DNA of 64,000 bases from Lentibacillus sp. CBA3610 (GCF_013373365.1 NZ_CP035925.1:2790001-2854000); one strand, 5' to 3'. Counted from the stretch's first letter, positions 46,241 through 56,557 are shown. A program made the numbers and translations. The notes: generated by a model not told the origin, from the letters alone.

Positions 46241-48043
46241 GTGCGATTAATGAAGCCGATTGCCAGTGACGAGACTCCCGGAAGTGAGGAATGGGCCTAT
46301 GAAGTGAAGTATGACGGCTTCCGCTGTGTGCTGCATTGGGAAGACGATTCAATTCGCCTGGTCAGCAGAAATGATGTCGACTTGAGCAGCAATTTTCCGG
46401 AGATCATTGAGGCTTGTCAGGCGCAGCAGCCACTGGTTAAGAAGGTTTTGCCGCTGAAAATTGACGGGGAATTGGTTGTCCTGAATAATGCGTACCAGGC
46501 GAATTTTCCCTGGATTCAAAAACGTGGCCGTTTAAAAAAGAGCCACATGATCAAGGAGGCGGCGTCAGCACGCCCTGCCAGCTTCATGGCGTTTGATCTG
46601 CTTTCGTATGGGGGTACTGTAACCGTTGAGCAAACATTTGATCAGCGTAAGAGAAAGCTTGCTGACATCTTTGGTGATACGGGTAAATTGGGCGAGCATC
46701 TTCATTATGTCAGCTATTGGGAGAATGCCGGGGAGCTGTGGCGGCACATATTTAACCATAAAGGTGAGGGAATCGTTGCCAAACGGAAAGACAGCCGGTA
46801 TCAGTCCGGCAAACAACACCATGACTGGTTCAAGATCAAAAACTGGCGCGCGATTAAAGGTTTCCTGACGTTTTATGATCCGGAAAATGATTACTTTACT
46901 GTCTGTGTTTATCAGGGAGATGACGTGGTGGACATAGGCAAATGTAAGCACGGGCTTGATGAAGAGGCTTTTGCTGCATTAAGCGATTTATTTTTATCAA
47001 ATGGAAGGAAAGAAAACGGTGGCTGCCGCCTTCCACCGGCCATTTGCGCTGAAATACACACGTTGGATTTGCTGAAAGGTGAACTTCGTGAACCAGAATT
47101 CAGCCAGCTGCTCCCGAGGTGGTCTTCAGGCGATTGTACCTGGGAAAGATTGCAACTGGACCTGGCCATGCTGCCGGAAAACGTTGAACCCTCGAATACC
47201 GATAAAGTGTTTTGGCCATCGCCGGAGTTGACGAAGGGCGATTTACTCGTATATATGCGGGAAATTGCGCCATATATGATTCCGTTTTTAAATGAGCGGC
47301 TGCTGACGATTATTCGCAGTCCGGATGGGGTCCGCGGTGAATCGTTTTTCCAGAAACATCTGCCTGACTATGCGCCGGATTTTATCAAAGGGGTCAGGCA
47401 GGATGGAGAAATGCGCTTTATCTGCAATGATCTCGATTCCTTGTTGTGGTTTGCCAACCATGGGACGATGGAATATCATATTCCGTTTCAAACGGCCCGA
47501 AGCGGTAATCCGCATGAAATTGTTTTTGATCTGGACCCACCTGATCGGGAGCGATTTCCGCTTGCCGTAAAGGCCGCTAAACTGTTGAAGCAACTACTGG
47601 ATGACCTTGAGCTGATTTCATTTGTCAAAACATCCGGCGGAAAAGGGCTGCAGATTCATATTCCCATCCCGGCCGACAGCATGACTTATGAGGAGACTGG
47701 TGTGTTCACCCAAGCCATTGCCTGGACACTGGAAAAAGGCTATCCGGATTTATTTACGACTGAACGTTTTAAGGATAAGCGCGGTGACCGGCTGTATATC
47801 GATTATTTGCAGCATGGAAAAGATAAAACGCTGGTAGCACCCTACTCACCACGAAATCGGCAGGACGCCACGGTCGCGGCACCATTGTTCTGGAATGAGA
47901 TTAGAGACGATTTACGGCCCGGGATGTTCAGGATTAATAATGTGGCCGAGCGTGTTCAAAAAGTCGGATGTCCGTTTGCAGGCTATTTCGAAATTGGTGA
48001 GCAGCAAGTGATGGATAAAGTATTGGGAATGATTCAGAGTTGA
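46241..48043 (+). CDS. ligD: ATP-dependent DNA ligase LigD (ligase plus polymerase domains)
   Basis: NHEJ ligase partner of Ku. Of about 600 residues, the N-terminal half is the ATP-dependent ligase (adenylation Lys in YEVKYDGFRC, DGELVVLN, EGIVAKRKDSRY, WFKIKNW) and the C-terminal half the AEP primase-polymerase (FFQKHLPDYAPDF, IVFDLDPPDRERF, SGGKGLQIHIPIP, RLYIDYLQHGKDKTLVAPYS). There is no 3'-phosphoesterase domain, as in Bacillus YkoU. Start is uncertain: GTG 46241 is best placed behind AGAGAGG; GTG 46232 and ATG 46250 are alternatives. Confidence 0.92.
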   Translation: MRLMKPIASDETPGSEEWAYEVKYDGFRCVLHWEDDSIRLVSRNDVDLSSNFPEIIEACQAQQPLVKKVLPLKIDGELVVLNNAYQANFPWIQKRGRLKKSHMIKEAASARPASFMAFDLLSYGGTVTVEQTFDQRKRKLADIFGDTGKLGEHLHYVSYWENAGELWRHIFNHKGEGIVAKRKDSRYQSGKQHHDWFKIKNWRAIKGFLTFYDPENDYFTVCVYQGDDVVDIGKCKHGLDEEAFAALSDLFLSNGRKENGGCRLPPAICAEIHTLDLLKGELREPEFSQLLPRWSSGDCTWERLQLDLAMLPENVEPSNTDKVFWPSPELTKGDLLVYMREIAPYMIPFLNERLLTIIRSPDGVRGESFFQKHLPDYAPDFIKGVRQDGEMRFICNDLDSLLWFANHGTMEYHIPFQTARSGNPHEIVFDLDPPDRERFPLAVKAAKLLKQLLDDLELISFVKTSGGKGLQIHIPIPADSMTYEETGVFTQAIAWTLEKGYPDLFTTERFKDKRGDRLYIDYLQHGKDKTLVAPYSPRNRQDATVAAPLFWNEIRDDLRPGMFRINNVAERVQKVGCPFAGYFEIGEQQVMDKVLGMIQS

Positions 48044-48069
48044 GGATTTTCGGCGGCTGCCGAAAATCC
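48044..48069 (+). terminator. Hairpin after ligD
   Basis: Perfect 11-bp arms GGATTTTCGGC / GCCGAAAATCC around GGCT directly after the ligD stop; no clear U-tract. Further hairpins (GTGTTGCACC...GGTGCAAAACAC near 48111-48146 and AGCCGC/GCGGCT near 48167-48188) fill the gap to the next gene end. Confidence 0.5.
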
Positions 48070-48200
48070 ATCTATTTGATCCGCTCACGTGAGGGAAGTT
48101 CTCGCACGATTTGGTGTGTTGCACCTTCGTGCTACTCGGTGCAAAACACGCCAAACAGGAAACAGCCGCCCCAAATCCGGAGCGGCTGCTTAATAATCAC

Positions 48201-49454
48201 TTAAACAGCTGTTTCCTGTTCAATCGCTGTTTTGTCATTGTACGTTTTTAAGTTAAGCTTTTTCATAATTCGAGCTGTTAACGTTCCTGACAGCATTGAG
48301 TCATTTACGTTTAAAGCTGTTCTGCCCATGTCAATCAACGCTTCAATCGAAATCAATAGACCAGCTAAGGCAACCGGCAGTCCCATTGTTGAAAGCACAA
48401 TCAAGGCTGCAAACGTTGCACCGCCGCCAACACCTGCTACGCCAAACGAGCTGATGCCGATGATCAGAACCAGCTGAATGATAAATTCCGGTGTCATTGG
48501 ATTGATACCGACTGAAGGAGCAATCATGACCGCAAGCATGGCAGGGTAAATTCCCGCACAGCCATTTTGTCCGATTGTTGCACCAAATGATGCTGACATA
48601 TTAGCGATCCCCTGATCAACACCAAGCGAATTCCTTTGTGCCTGGATATTTAATGGAATCGTTCCAGCGCTTGAGCGTGATGTAAAGGCAAACGTCAGCA
48701 CAGGTAATACTTTTTTCAAATACGTCATTGGATTCAGGCCAAACACGCCAACCAGCAAAAGATGTATGATGAACATAACAAACAGCGCTGCATAGGATGC
48801 AATCACAAATTTGCCAAGTTCAAGAATGCCTGCTAACTCCGTCGTTGCAACAGTGTTTGCCATCAGTGCTAATACCCCAAATGGCGTCAGACGCAAAATC
48901 AGTGTCACAATCCGCATCACGACAGCGAACACGGCATTGACACCTTTTGTGAATAGCGCTGCTTCATCCGGCTTTTTCCGCCGCAGCCCCAATACAGCAA
49001 TTCCGACAATCATTGAGAAGATGACAATCGCAATAACCGAGGTCGGACGGTCCTGTGTCATATCCTGAAATATATTGGATGGAATGGATACAAGAAGCCC
49101 GAATAATAACTCATCCGGATCATCTTGCCAAAGATCTGAATGAATTTTTCCAGATTAAATAAATGACTGAATAATCGATACCATGACAAGCGTATGTGAC
49201 ACATATCATCATTAATAGTTGGATAATAGCCGCTTCCGACAATGTCATACACCAGGCAGTAGTCTGGGTCATCACCTTCTGAGTTCGCACCCATATATAC
49301 CTGTAAAATAACGCCAAAGACACAATTCCGAGACCAAGCCCGGTAAATACACGTTTACTGAACGAATAATGCTTTTTGCTGCATTCGGATTAAAAGACCC
49401 ACCAAAAGAAAACAGAACAAGCACGTCAGAAAAAATATAGAATGTTAATCCCAT
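48201..49454 (-). pseudogene. tcyP: L-cystine/dicarboxylate:Na+ symporter, TcyP-like, N-terminus destroyed
   Basis: The 3' two-thirds is a clean 286-codon frame with symporter features (PTSVIAIVIFSMIVGIAVLGL, TFAFTSRSSAGTIPLNI, GQNGCAGIYPAMLA, GVAGVGGGATFAALIVL, IDMGRTALNVNDSM), closely like Bacillus TcyP. Upstream, recognisable N-terminal scraps (YLPGLVSELC, LQVYMGANSEGD and others) are scattered over three frames and part is missing, so the first four helices cannot be made. The remaining frame has no good start. A truncated protein would be unlikely to transport. Confidence 0.75.
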
Positions 49455-49761
49455 TCCCGCTCCCCTTTAGTTTATCAGTTTTTTTAGTTTTGGCGGAGGA
49501 CAAGTAGTCTGCCCCCATGCTCCTAATTAACTTATAATTCCTATAAAGTTTAGTTTACTTTAATAATATACAGTCACGTTGCAGTATATGTCAAACTAAC
49601 TGTTTTCTTTTGCGGCTTTCCTTCAAAATGGTAATGTATGTAAAATTGGTTGTTCAAAAAAAGTCCCGGTAACATTGAGACGACATTCGAATTTTCTTTC
49701 GTTGTTTTTCTTCCTTTTTGAAACACGTATGTAAAGGACGATAGAAAAGGAACGGTTTCAC

Positions 49762-50107
49762 ATGAAGGACATCTATTATGTGGAAAGACTGGATCAGTTA
49801 AAAGGTGCTCAGTTGATCCGCTGAGAGTCAAGAATTTATGGAACGGACCACGGTGCCCAAAACCGGAAAAATGCTCGCCGTCAAACTTGATCTGCCTGCA
49901 TCTAAAATGCGTTATCACCTGACTGCTCTGGAAAAAGCCGGTCTGGTGGAAATCGAACGAACAGAAGTGATCAATGGTATTGTGCAAAAATTTTATCGGC
50001 CAATTGCCAAAGATATTCGCCGAGAAGGTATCTCCCTTATTCAGTACACAGGAAAAAGCAACAATGGAGCCATTCGCGCTCTGCAAATGGCGCTTGAAAG
50101 GTTCTGA
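49762..50107 (+). pseudogene. ArsR-type winged-helix regulator, broken
   Basis: MKDIYYVERLDQLKGAQLIR ends at a TGA; after a frame change the helix-turn-helix continues GKMLAVKLDLPASKMRYHLTALEKAGLVEIERTEVINGIVQKFYRPIAKDI. Together they match ArsR-like HTH regulators, with a short deletion and frameshift near codon 15-25. The part downstream of 50107 also seems decayed. Confidence 0.7.
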
Positions 50108-50389
50108 AGCGGAACGCAGCAGCTCCTGAAAAACAGAAACAGAGGACCGACCTCAGAACCAGATGAACTGACCCCATATCTTCCTATCTGTATCTTTAAA
50201 AAAAGAAGATTAATAGTATAGCCCAAGAAAAAAAATGATTGAACTCATCGAATTTTTAAAAAGAGCATGATCCAGCAAACAGATGTGGCTAAAAAACGTT
50301 TCATTTTAATATCACAGGGTTCCCGGCTGACGAAAAAGACTAGAAAAACCAGTTGGTATATAGTCTCGTCTTATAAAGAATGTCGAAGT

Positions 50390-51785
50390 TTTTCTTTTAA
50401 CGTTTTTTCATAATTTGAAAACTTCTCGACAAATATGGGCCAGGTTTTCCGTCTCCTGGAATCCATACACCTTCATAACTAAAAAGTTAGCCATTCGCCT
50501 CCTGGGTCCTTCCGCGAAATACCCCTTTGCTTGAGGACCTCCATGACCATCCACCAGCAGACCAAGACTGACGATGAACGTTATAAACGAGGCAGTGATG
50601 ATGGTGTATCTTAGCGGGATGATTTCACCGGTAAAAATTCCGATTTAGCAGAATAAAAGGCAAATTCTGAAAAAGCACTCAGTGTTCCGAACACACCATA
50701 TATCCGTCCGATCATATCTCCGGCATGTTAATTTGGAAGAACGTCATGAAACCTGCAATTGGAAAATGAATTAAAAAACCGATAATGATGAAACGACAGC
50801 CACCGACCAGAAATGAAAAGGAGAATGCATAAATCAGATACCGACCGCGGTAAACAATGAAGCCCGCCGCCAATCAAAAAATCTTAATGACAGCTTTTTT
50901 TGATAGTACCGATAGAATGATAGCCCCCAATAACCGAACCCACCCCCGAATGCTTACCAACAAACCCATAATCACTTTCCTGACCAATCCCAGCGTCTGC
51001 TGGATAAACACAACCTCCTGTGCATCCATGCCCATAAAGAAATAACATGAGCATATAAATCAAATACAATAATCAGAAAATATATAAGGGAAAATTCCGA
51101 ACTGAAATGAAATACACCTTTCCAGTCATCTTTAAAGGTTTTCCAATTAAATCCCGGGGTGCCCGGCTCGGCTGCAATAATGGGCAAGAAATAGCATAAT
51201 GACTACCGAAACAAGAAACGAGACGGCCGTCAGCCAAATAATGGCACCTGCCGACATGACGACAAGCAGTGCTCCGGCAATAGCGGGGCCGACCAATTAA
51301 AAGCAACCTGAACATAAACAAGACTGGAATACGAATTATATGCCTTTCGATCCTCTTTAAGGTACAAGTTTCGTGATGTAAGTGACCCGATGCAGGGTCA
51401 AAAAATGCCTTTGCCACCGACAGGAGAAATAAGCAACCATAAATAACCGGAATAGATGAAACACAAGCGGAATGATTGCCATAAATACAGGCTCTGACTA
51501 ACAGTAGCGATCATGATTTTTCTTTTGTGCCAGACGGTCAATCAACGTCCCCCGCCAGAACTTTGTCAAAAGAAGAAGCCAGTGGGCCCCATATCCAAAG
51601 CCCCTGCAACCGCAGCCCGGTGAATTTTGGTTTACCTGCAGGATCAGGACATTAATCGCAATAAGGTAGATAAAATTCCCCCAGGCGCGAAAATACCAAC
51701 GCCGATAACAGCAAGTAAAGGCATGTTCCATTTCGTTATGAATGCTTTCCAGGATTGGCCGCAAATCAAAACACCTCTCCCCCAT
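50390..51785 (-). pseudogene. Major facilitator transporter, heavily decayed
   Basis: The start region reads WKAFITKWNMPLLAVIGVGIFAPGG (typical MFS helix 1) followed by fragments in shifting frames: LIAINVLILQVNQNSPG, LTKFWRGTLIDRLAQKK (loop 2-3 motif), KAFFDPASG and later hydrophobic scraps. More than ten indels or stops are present, so this is an old pseudogene; the left boundary is approximate. The intergenic stretch 50108-50389 contains nothing else I can identify. Confidence 0.65.
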
Positions 51786-51876
51786 AAAAAAAACGATTAT
51801 CCGTATTATTTTATTTCAAATCATATTAAAATTTTAATACGATTATACCACTTACACCCAAAAAGTGAACAGGGCA

Positions 51877-51889
51877 GGGGTCAGACCCC
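51877..51889. repeat. REP-like palindrome GGGGTCAGACCCC
   Basis: A 13-bp interrupted palindrome GGGGTCAGACCCC within an outer GGG...CCC context, just upstream of the OsmC gene end. The same core is common in REP-type sequences of many bacteria; only one copy is seen in this window. Confidence 0.4.
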
Positions 51890-51942
51890 GTGTCCCAGGT
51901 TTTTAATTGAATAGTCGCCTGTAATTCCATTTCCACATTGCC

Positions 51943-52344
51943 TTAACGGCACGGGAAATCATACAGCTTGATTCTTTTTCCCTTTTCACAATTCTGCAGC
52001 TTTTTACAGTCGTTTTCTTCAGCACCTTCCTTCAGGGCCACATATGGTTTATGGATGATTTTTTCATATGTGAAGACACCATCTGTGACATCCACTATGC
52101 CCTCAGAATCCAGTGACATCTCTTTTAGCGGAAGTTCCGCCCGTTCAATCATAGCCGCGAGTGTTATCAAATAACATGTAGCAGCTGCGCCCAATAACAT
52201 TTCATCCGGGTTTGTCCCCTCGCCTGGACCATCCATTTCCGGCGGTATCGAGATTTTCGTCTGCAGATTTCCTGCATCAATTAATCCAGTACTATTCCTG
52301 CCACCCGGCCAATCAGCTTTCAAATGAAAATGATGTTGTGTCAT
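51943..52344 (-). pseudogene. OsmC-family protein with frameshifted C-terminus
   Basis: Resembles OsmC/Ohr peroxiredoxin-like proteins (FHLKADWPGGRNSTG, EGTNPDEMLLGAAATCYLITLAAMIE with the first redox Cys). From about residue 110 the frame departs from the family; the expected SCMISRA segment with the second Cys and the end GNVEMELQATIQ are present but in other frames downstream to about 51905. Two indels are needed. As it stands the second catalytic Cys is lost, so peroxide reduction is unlikely. Confidence 0.7.
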
Positions 52345-52597
52345 TAAGCCACCCCCACTTAAAATTCATGCTTGATTCATACCCTAAAAAATATAACTCA
52401 TGCCAATGCCAAGGATAACACCGATTATGACAACGAGCCACGCTGGTGTTTTTCAAAGATGCAGCAGTCCAAACAGAACATTGTCATATGCCTTTCAGAA
52501 ATTAGATGAAGGACATTTTTCGGCATCAATTGATTGTGAAAGCAATTCCCCCGGTCCATTCCATGCAACTTAAAGCTGCAATCGACTGTGAGCCTGT

Positions 52598-53000
52598 TCT
52601 CTCGTGCATTTCCAGCGATCTTGAAGACCGTTTTGATCATGACAAGCCTTCTCTCGTGCACCTCAAACGATCTTGAAGACCGTTTTGACCGTGACAGGCC
52701 TTCTCTCGTGCATTTTAAACGATCTTGAAGACCGTTTTGATCATGACAAGCCTTCTCTCGTGCACCTCAAACGATCTTGAAGACTGCTTTGATCGTGACA
52801 GGCCTTCTCTCGTGCACTTAAACGATATTATAGAACGTTTTGACCGTGACAAGTCTTCTCTCGTGCATTTTAAACGATCTTGAAGACCGTTTTGATCATG
52901 ACAAGCCTGCTCTCGTGCACCTCAAACGATCTTGAAGACTGTTTTGATCGTGACAGGCCTTCTCTCGTGCACTTCAAACGATCTTGAAGTGTGATTTAAC
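52598..53000. repeat. 52-bp tandem repeat (minisatellite), eight units
   Basis: CTCGTGCA recurs at 52601, 52653, 52705, 52757, 52809, 52860, 52912 and 52964: period 52 (once 51). Each unit contains AAACGATCTT-G-AAGACCGTTT, an almost perfect hairpin, and TGATCGTGACAGGCC or TGATCATGACAAGCC. Neighbouring units alternate in CACCTC versus CATTTT and AAGCC versus AGGCC, implying growth by two-unit (104-bp) steps. It lies in the gap between the OsmC and DUF488 genes; 52345-52597 holds no gene. Confidence 0.92.
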
Positions 53001-53101
53001 CATGACGGCCAGTGTCACACGGTCATTCGCATTTTTATAACAGCAATCGAGCGGAGTGTTATTTAACCTGGACTGGCAAAATCATCCTTACAAAACACAA
53101 A

Positions 53102-53139
53102 AACAGCAGGGAAAATTTATTATAAATTCTCCTGCTGTT
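53102..53139 (-). terminator. Terminator of the DUF488 transcript
   Basis: AACAGCAGG / CCTGCTGTT arms with an inner AAATTTA/TAAATTT pairing, followed on the minus strand by TTTGTGTTTT. It lies about 80 bp past the DUF488 stop. Confidence 0.75.
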
Positions 53140-53216
53140 TTATTGCCTTGATAACTACAACCTGCTCATGCTGCAAAAGAGAGCAGTTCACCGATGCACC
53201 GGTGATTTTCTATCCA

Positions 53217-53576
53217 CTACTGCCTGTCCAATATTTCCTTCAGCACTCTGGCCTGGTTATGCTCCTCATCTTTCGCCGCAAACAGCAGTGTCAGATGTTT
53301 ATCATGTTCGTTGGTCAAGCTTTTTAATGTCTGCAATTCTTCCTGCTTCCGCCCTTCCTTTAGCTCTTCTTTATATTTTTGCTTAAATTCATCATATTTA
53401 TCAGGATCATGTCCGAACCATTTACGTAAATCATTGGACGGTCCAATTTCTTTCAGCCAGTGATCCAGCTTTGCGTCATCTTTTGAAACACCTCTTGGCC
53501 ATACACGATCCACCAATACACGCAAGCCATCATTCGGTTCAGCCTGATCATAAATCCGCTTCATATTGACAGGCAT
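53217..53576 (-). CDS. DUF488 (YeaO-like) family protein
   Basis: 119 residues. MKRIYDQAEPNDGLRVLVDRVWPRGVSKDDAKLDHWLKEIGPSNDLRKWFGHDP is the family signature, with HLTLLFAAKDEEHNQARVL near the end. Small soluble protein of unknown function, often near stress genes. It follows terC by 32 bp on the same strand and may be co-transcribed with it. Confidence 0.88.
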   Translation of the reverse strand: MPVNMKRIYDQAEPNDGLRVLVDRVWPRGVSKDDAKLDHWLKEIGPSNDLRKWFGHDPDKYDEFKQKYKEELKEGRKQEELQTLKSLTNEHDKHLTLLFAAKDEEHNQARVLKEILDRQ

Positions 53577-53608
53577 CTGTTCACCACTCCTTTAAATCAC
53601 TTTTTTCT

Positions 53609-54391
53609 TTACGAACTCTCGTGCTGTGGCGTTTTTTCATCGACCTTGCCGGATGCAAACCAGCCAATGACTGCTACTGATACCAATACGGTATAAAATA
53701 TAAGCTTCCACGCCGTTGAATGCGGAAAGGCATGTGGGATCAAGCCAATATCGTCATGTGCCAATACAAGCAGTGACAGTTTGACACCAACCCAGCCGAC
53801 AATGGCAAATGCTGCAATTTCAAGACCCGGCCGTTTCTGTAACAATTCCACAAAAATATTGGCAGCAAACCTCATAATGATCAGACCAATCATACCACCC
53901 GCAAAGACAACAGCAAACTGGCCGCCATCCAGACTGCCAATGTCCGGCAACGCGGTCGGTGGCAATGCGACCGCCAAGGCAACTGCTGCCAAAATCGAAT
54001 CAACGGCAAAAGCAAGATCCGCAAACTCCACTTTGACAACCGTCATCCAGAACCCGCTTCCGGCTTTTTCAGGATTCGCTTGAGCGTCATCGTCACCTTT
54101 TTTGCTTGAAAACCTGTCATATAAATTTTTACCCGATATACCTAACAAATAGAGTGCTCCCAGGGCTTGTACCTGCCAGAAGTCAACTAAAAATGAAATC
54201 ATGAACAATGAACCAAATCGCAGTATAAACGCTCCCGCTAAGCCGTAAAACAGAGCTTTTTTCCGTTGCTTTTCCGGGAGGTGTTTCACCATGATTGCCA
54301 GTACCAATGCATTATCAGCTGCCAACAGACCTTCCAGACCAATCAGTATGACCAGTACCCACAAATATTCGATCAGCAATTGTGCTTCCAC
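53609..54391 (-). CDS. TerC family integral membrane protein (putative Mn2+ exporter)
   Basis: 260 residues, seven or so membrane helices, with the conserved acidic motifs EGLLAADNALVLAIMV and VEFADLAFAVDSILAAVA that form the TerC metal site. Bacillus homologues (MeeF/MeeY, former YkoY/YceF) export Mn2+ and support metalation of secreted enzymes. The start is GTG 54391 behind GAGGAGAG. A yybP-ykoY Mn2+ riboswitch precedes it, strongly supporting manganese-responsive control. Confidence 0.92.
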   Translation of the reverse strand: MEAQLLIEYLWVLVILIGLEGLLAADNALVLAIMVKHLPEKQRKKALFYGLAGAFILRFGSLFMISFLVDFWQVQALGALYLLGISGKNLYDRFSSKKGDDDAQANPEKAGSGFWMTVVKVEFADLAFAVDSILAAVALAVALPPTALPDIGSLDGGQFAVVFAGGMIGLIIMRFAANIFVELLQKRPGLEIAAFAIVGWVGVKLSLLVLAHDDIGLIPHAFPHSTAWKLIFYTVLVSVAVIGWFASGKVDEKTPQHESS

Positions 54392-54442
54392 CAGAATCTC
54401 TCCTCAAAATTAAAAATGGTCCCCACCAACAGGTAAGGACCA

Positions 54443-54560
54443 TGAAAAAAAGACCCTTACCTTTAGTGGTAAAGGTCTCGCTAACAACATTTGTTGCCAA
54501 TTAAGCCGGGGATGATATCCATCCCGAAATGACGACTTGAATTGTACAGCTACTCCCCTT
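54443..54560 (-). ncRNA. yybP-ykoY manganese riboswitch with terminator
   Basis: Minus strand begins AAGGGGAGTAGCTGT and ends GCGAGACCTTTACC, the two conserved internal-loop segments of the yybP-ykoY class, with CGGGATGG...CATCCCCG and GGCAACA...TGTTGTT helices between. The 3' part AGACC-TTTACC / GGTAA-GGGTCT with TTTTTTT (54443-54478) is the expression-platform terminator; Mn2+ binding would favour antitermination. Another hairpin (ATGGTCC/GGACCAT, about 54413-54442) follows before the terC ribosome site. Confidence 0.93.
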
Positions 54561-54660
54561 CAATTATCGAAAACTATGCTATACTAATTAAACCGCTAAA
54601 TTCTTAAAATGTCAACATCGAATGGCAAATTGGCCCCTAAATATTCAACATCTGTGCTGC

Positions 54661-56385
54661 TTAAATTTGGTGTATGACGTTTTCCATATGAGCTTTCAAA
54701 TCGACTAATCGGGTTTTAGCTGCTTGTTCACTTTCATCACACACGGCAAAATAACATTTGATTTTTGGCTCGGTACCGGACGGCCGCAAACATACCCAAC
54801 TGTCGCTATCCAAAATGAATTTGACCACATTTTCCTCAGGCAGATCAATCGGTTCTGTCCGGCCACTTTTCAATGTGCGCTCACCTGATGCGTAATCCTC
54901 GACCGATTCGACCTGTAAGCCACCAATTTCCTGCAGCGGCTCTTTCCGGATACTTTCCATAATCGCAGCAATTTTTTCCGATCCTTCTTTTCCTTTTAAC
55001 GTCAGTGACAGCATATCTTCCAGGTAATAACCGTGTGTTTCATACAGCAGGTGAAGGGCATCGAATAGTGTCTTGTCCTTTTTTTTCCAATAATAGGCCA
55101 TTTCCGCGGCTAAGACTGCTGCCTGGACAGCATCTTTATCACGTGCAAAATCACTGATCAAATAACCGTAGCTTTCCTCATAGCCGAAAATGAATGTTTC
55201 ATCCGTTTCGTCAAATTGCCGGATCTTGTCGCCGATATATTTAAATCCTGTTAATGTATCAATGGTCTTAACACCATAATAATCAGCAATTTTCCGCCCT
55301 AATTCGGATGTAACGATTGTTTTGAGCATCCGGCCGTTTTTCAGTGAGTCCGAGTCGCTATGTGAGAGAATGTAATCCAGCATTAAAGCCCCGAGCTGAT
55401 TTCCGGTTAACACCGTATAGTCACCGGATAAGTCTTTAGCAGCGATTCCCAGCCGGTCCGCATCAGGGTCTGTACCAATTAAAATCTCACCGCCCGTCTG
55501 TTTTCCCAGTTCCATCGCCATCGTAAATGCCTGAGGCTCTTCCGGGTTAGGTGATTCAACCGTTGAAAATTCCGGATCTGCTGCAGCCTGTTCCTCGACA
55601 ACATCCACCTGCTGAAAATTCAGCTGCTTCAAACCTTTCAGCACTAAATCATGTGCCGTTCCATGCAACGGTGTGAACACAATCTGCAAATCTTTATGCG
55701 CGTTTTGTTCGTCAACACCCAGTTTTGAAATGCCCGCAAGCTTCTCAAGATAAGCATGATCAATTTCCTGTCCGATCCATGTCAATACGTTTTGTTCTTC
55801 CAGTTGCTTATGGTCAAGATACGGCACTGTTAATTCATCTTCTACCTGCTGGATATATCCGGTGATGTCACGGGCTTCATCCGGTGTTATTTGACCGCCG
55901 TCTTCATTGTAAACTTTAAATCCATTATATTCCGGCGGGTTATGGCTTGCGGTTATCATGACACCTGCCACTGTCTCCAAATGCCGTACAGCAAAGGAAA
56001 GCAGCGGCGTCGGGTGCAATGTGTCAAATACATACGCCTTAATCCCATGTGCACCAAGGACTTTAGCTGTTTCAAGCGCAAACACACGTGACATATACCG
56101 TGAATCATAGGACACAGCAACACCACGATTGTTCACGTCGGCAAAATGATTTTTTAAATAATTGGCAAGTCCATTCACTGCTTTCCTGACCGTATATATA
56201 TTCATCCGATTAATCCCCGGCCCGAGAACACCCCGCATACCCCCGGTTCCAAAGGCTAATTCAGTATAAAACGCATCCTCCAGCCAATCCCGATGGCCAT
56301 TCATCTTTTCTAAATCCTGTTTCAAATCCGGATCAAGATCTCGATATGTACGCCATTTTTCAAAAACATTTTCCCATTCACTCAT
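54661..56385 (-). CDS. pgcA: Alpha-phosphoglucomutase/phosphomannomutase
   Basis: Interconverts glucose-6-phosphate and glucose-1-phosphate for UDP-glucose, lipoteichoic-acid anchor and exopolysaccharide synthesis. 574 residues, four-domain alpha-D-phosphohexomutase: phosphoserine in ITASHNPPEYNGFKVY, Mg2+ loop GTDPDADRLGIA, sugar loop FGYEESYGYL and phosphate loop RPSGTEPKIKCY. Length and motifs match Bacillus PgcA (YhxB). Single gene with its own promoter region; the next gene is divergent. Confidence 0.95.
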   Translation of the reverse strand: MSEWENVFEKWRTYRDLDPDLKQDLEKMNGHRDWLEDAFYTELAFGTGGMRGVLGPGINRMNIYTVRKAVNGLANYLKNHFADVNNRGVAVSYDSRYMSRVFALETAKVLGAHGIKAYVFDTLHPTPLLSFAVRHLETVAGVMITASHNPPEYNGFKVYNEDGGQITPDEARDITGYIQQVEDELTVPYLDHKQLEEQNVLTWIGQEIDHAYLEKLAGISKLGVDEQNAHKDLQIVFTPLHGTAHDLVLKGLKQLNFQQVDVVEEQAAADPEFSTVESPNPEEPQAFTMAMELGKQTGGEILIGTDPDADRLGIAAKDLSGDYTVLTGNQLGALMLDYILSHSDSDSLKNGRMLKTIVTSELGRKIADYYGVKTIDTLTGFKYIGDKIRQFDETDETFIFGYEESYGYLISDFARDKDAVQAAVLAAEMAYYWKKKDKTLFDALHLLYETHGYYLEDMLSLTLKGKEGSEKIAAIMESIRKEPLQEIGGLQVESVEDYASGERTLKSGRTEPIDLPEENVVKFILDSDSWVCLRPSGTEPKIKCYFAVCDESEQAAKTRLVDLKAHMENVIHQI

Positions 56386-56557
56386 ACGTCCTCACCCTTC
56401 TCGCATACTATCTTGCCTGAAATTCTATCATACTTTTGACCCGTATTCTATGTTTCTATGTTTATCCTGTTATCATTAAGTATAAAATAGGGAATAGACT
56501 TTCTATTAAGTGCTGATAAAGTTAGAATAGAATAATAACTATTTAAATTGGAAAGAT

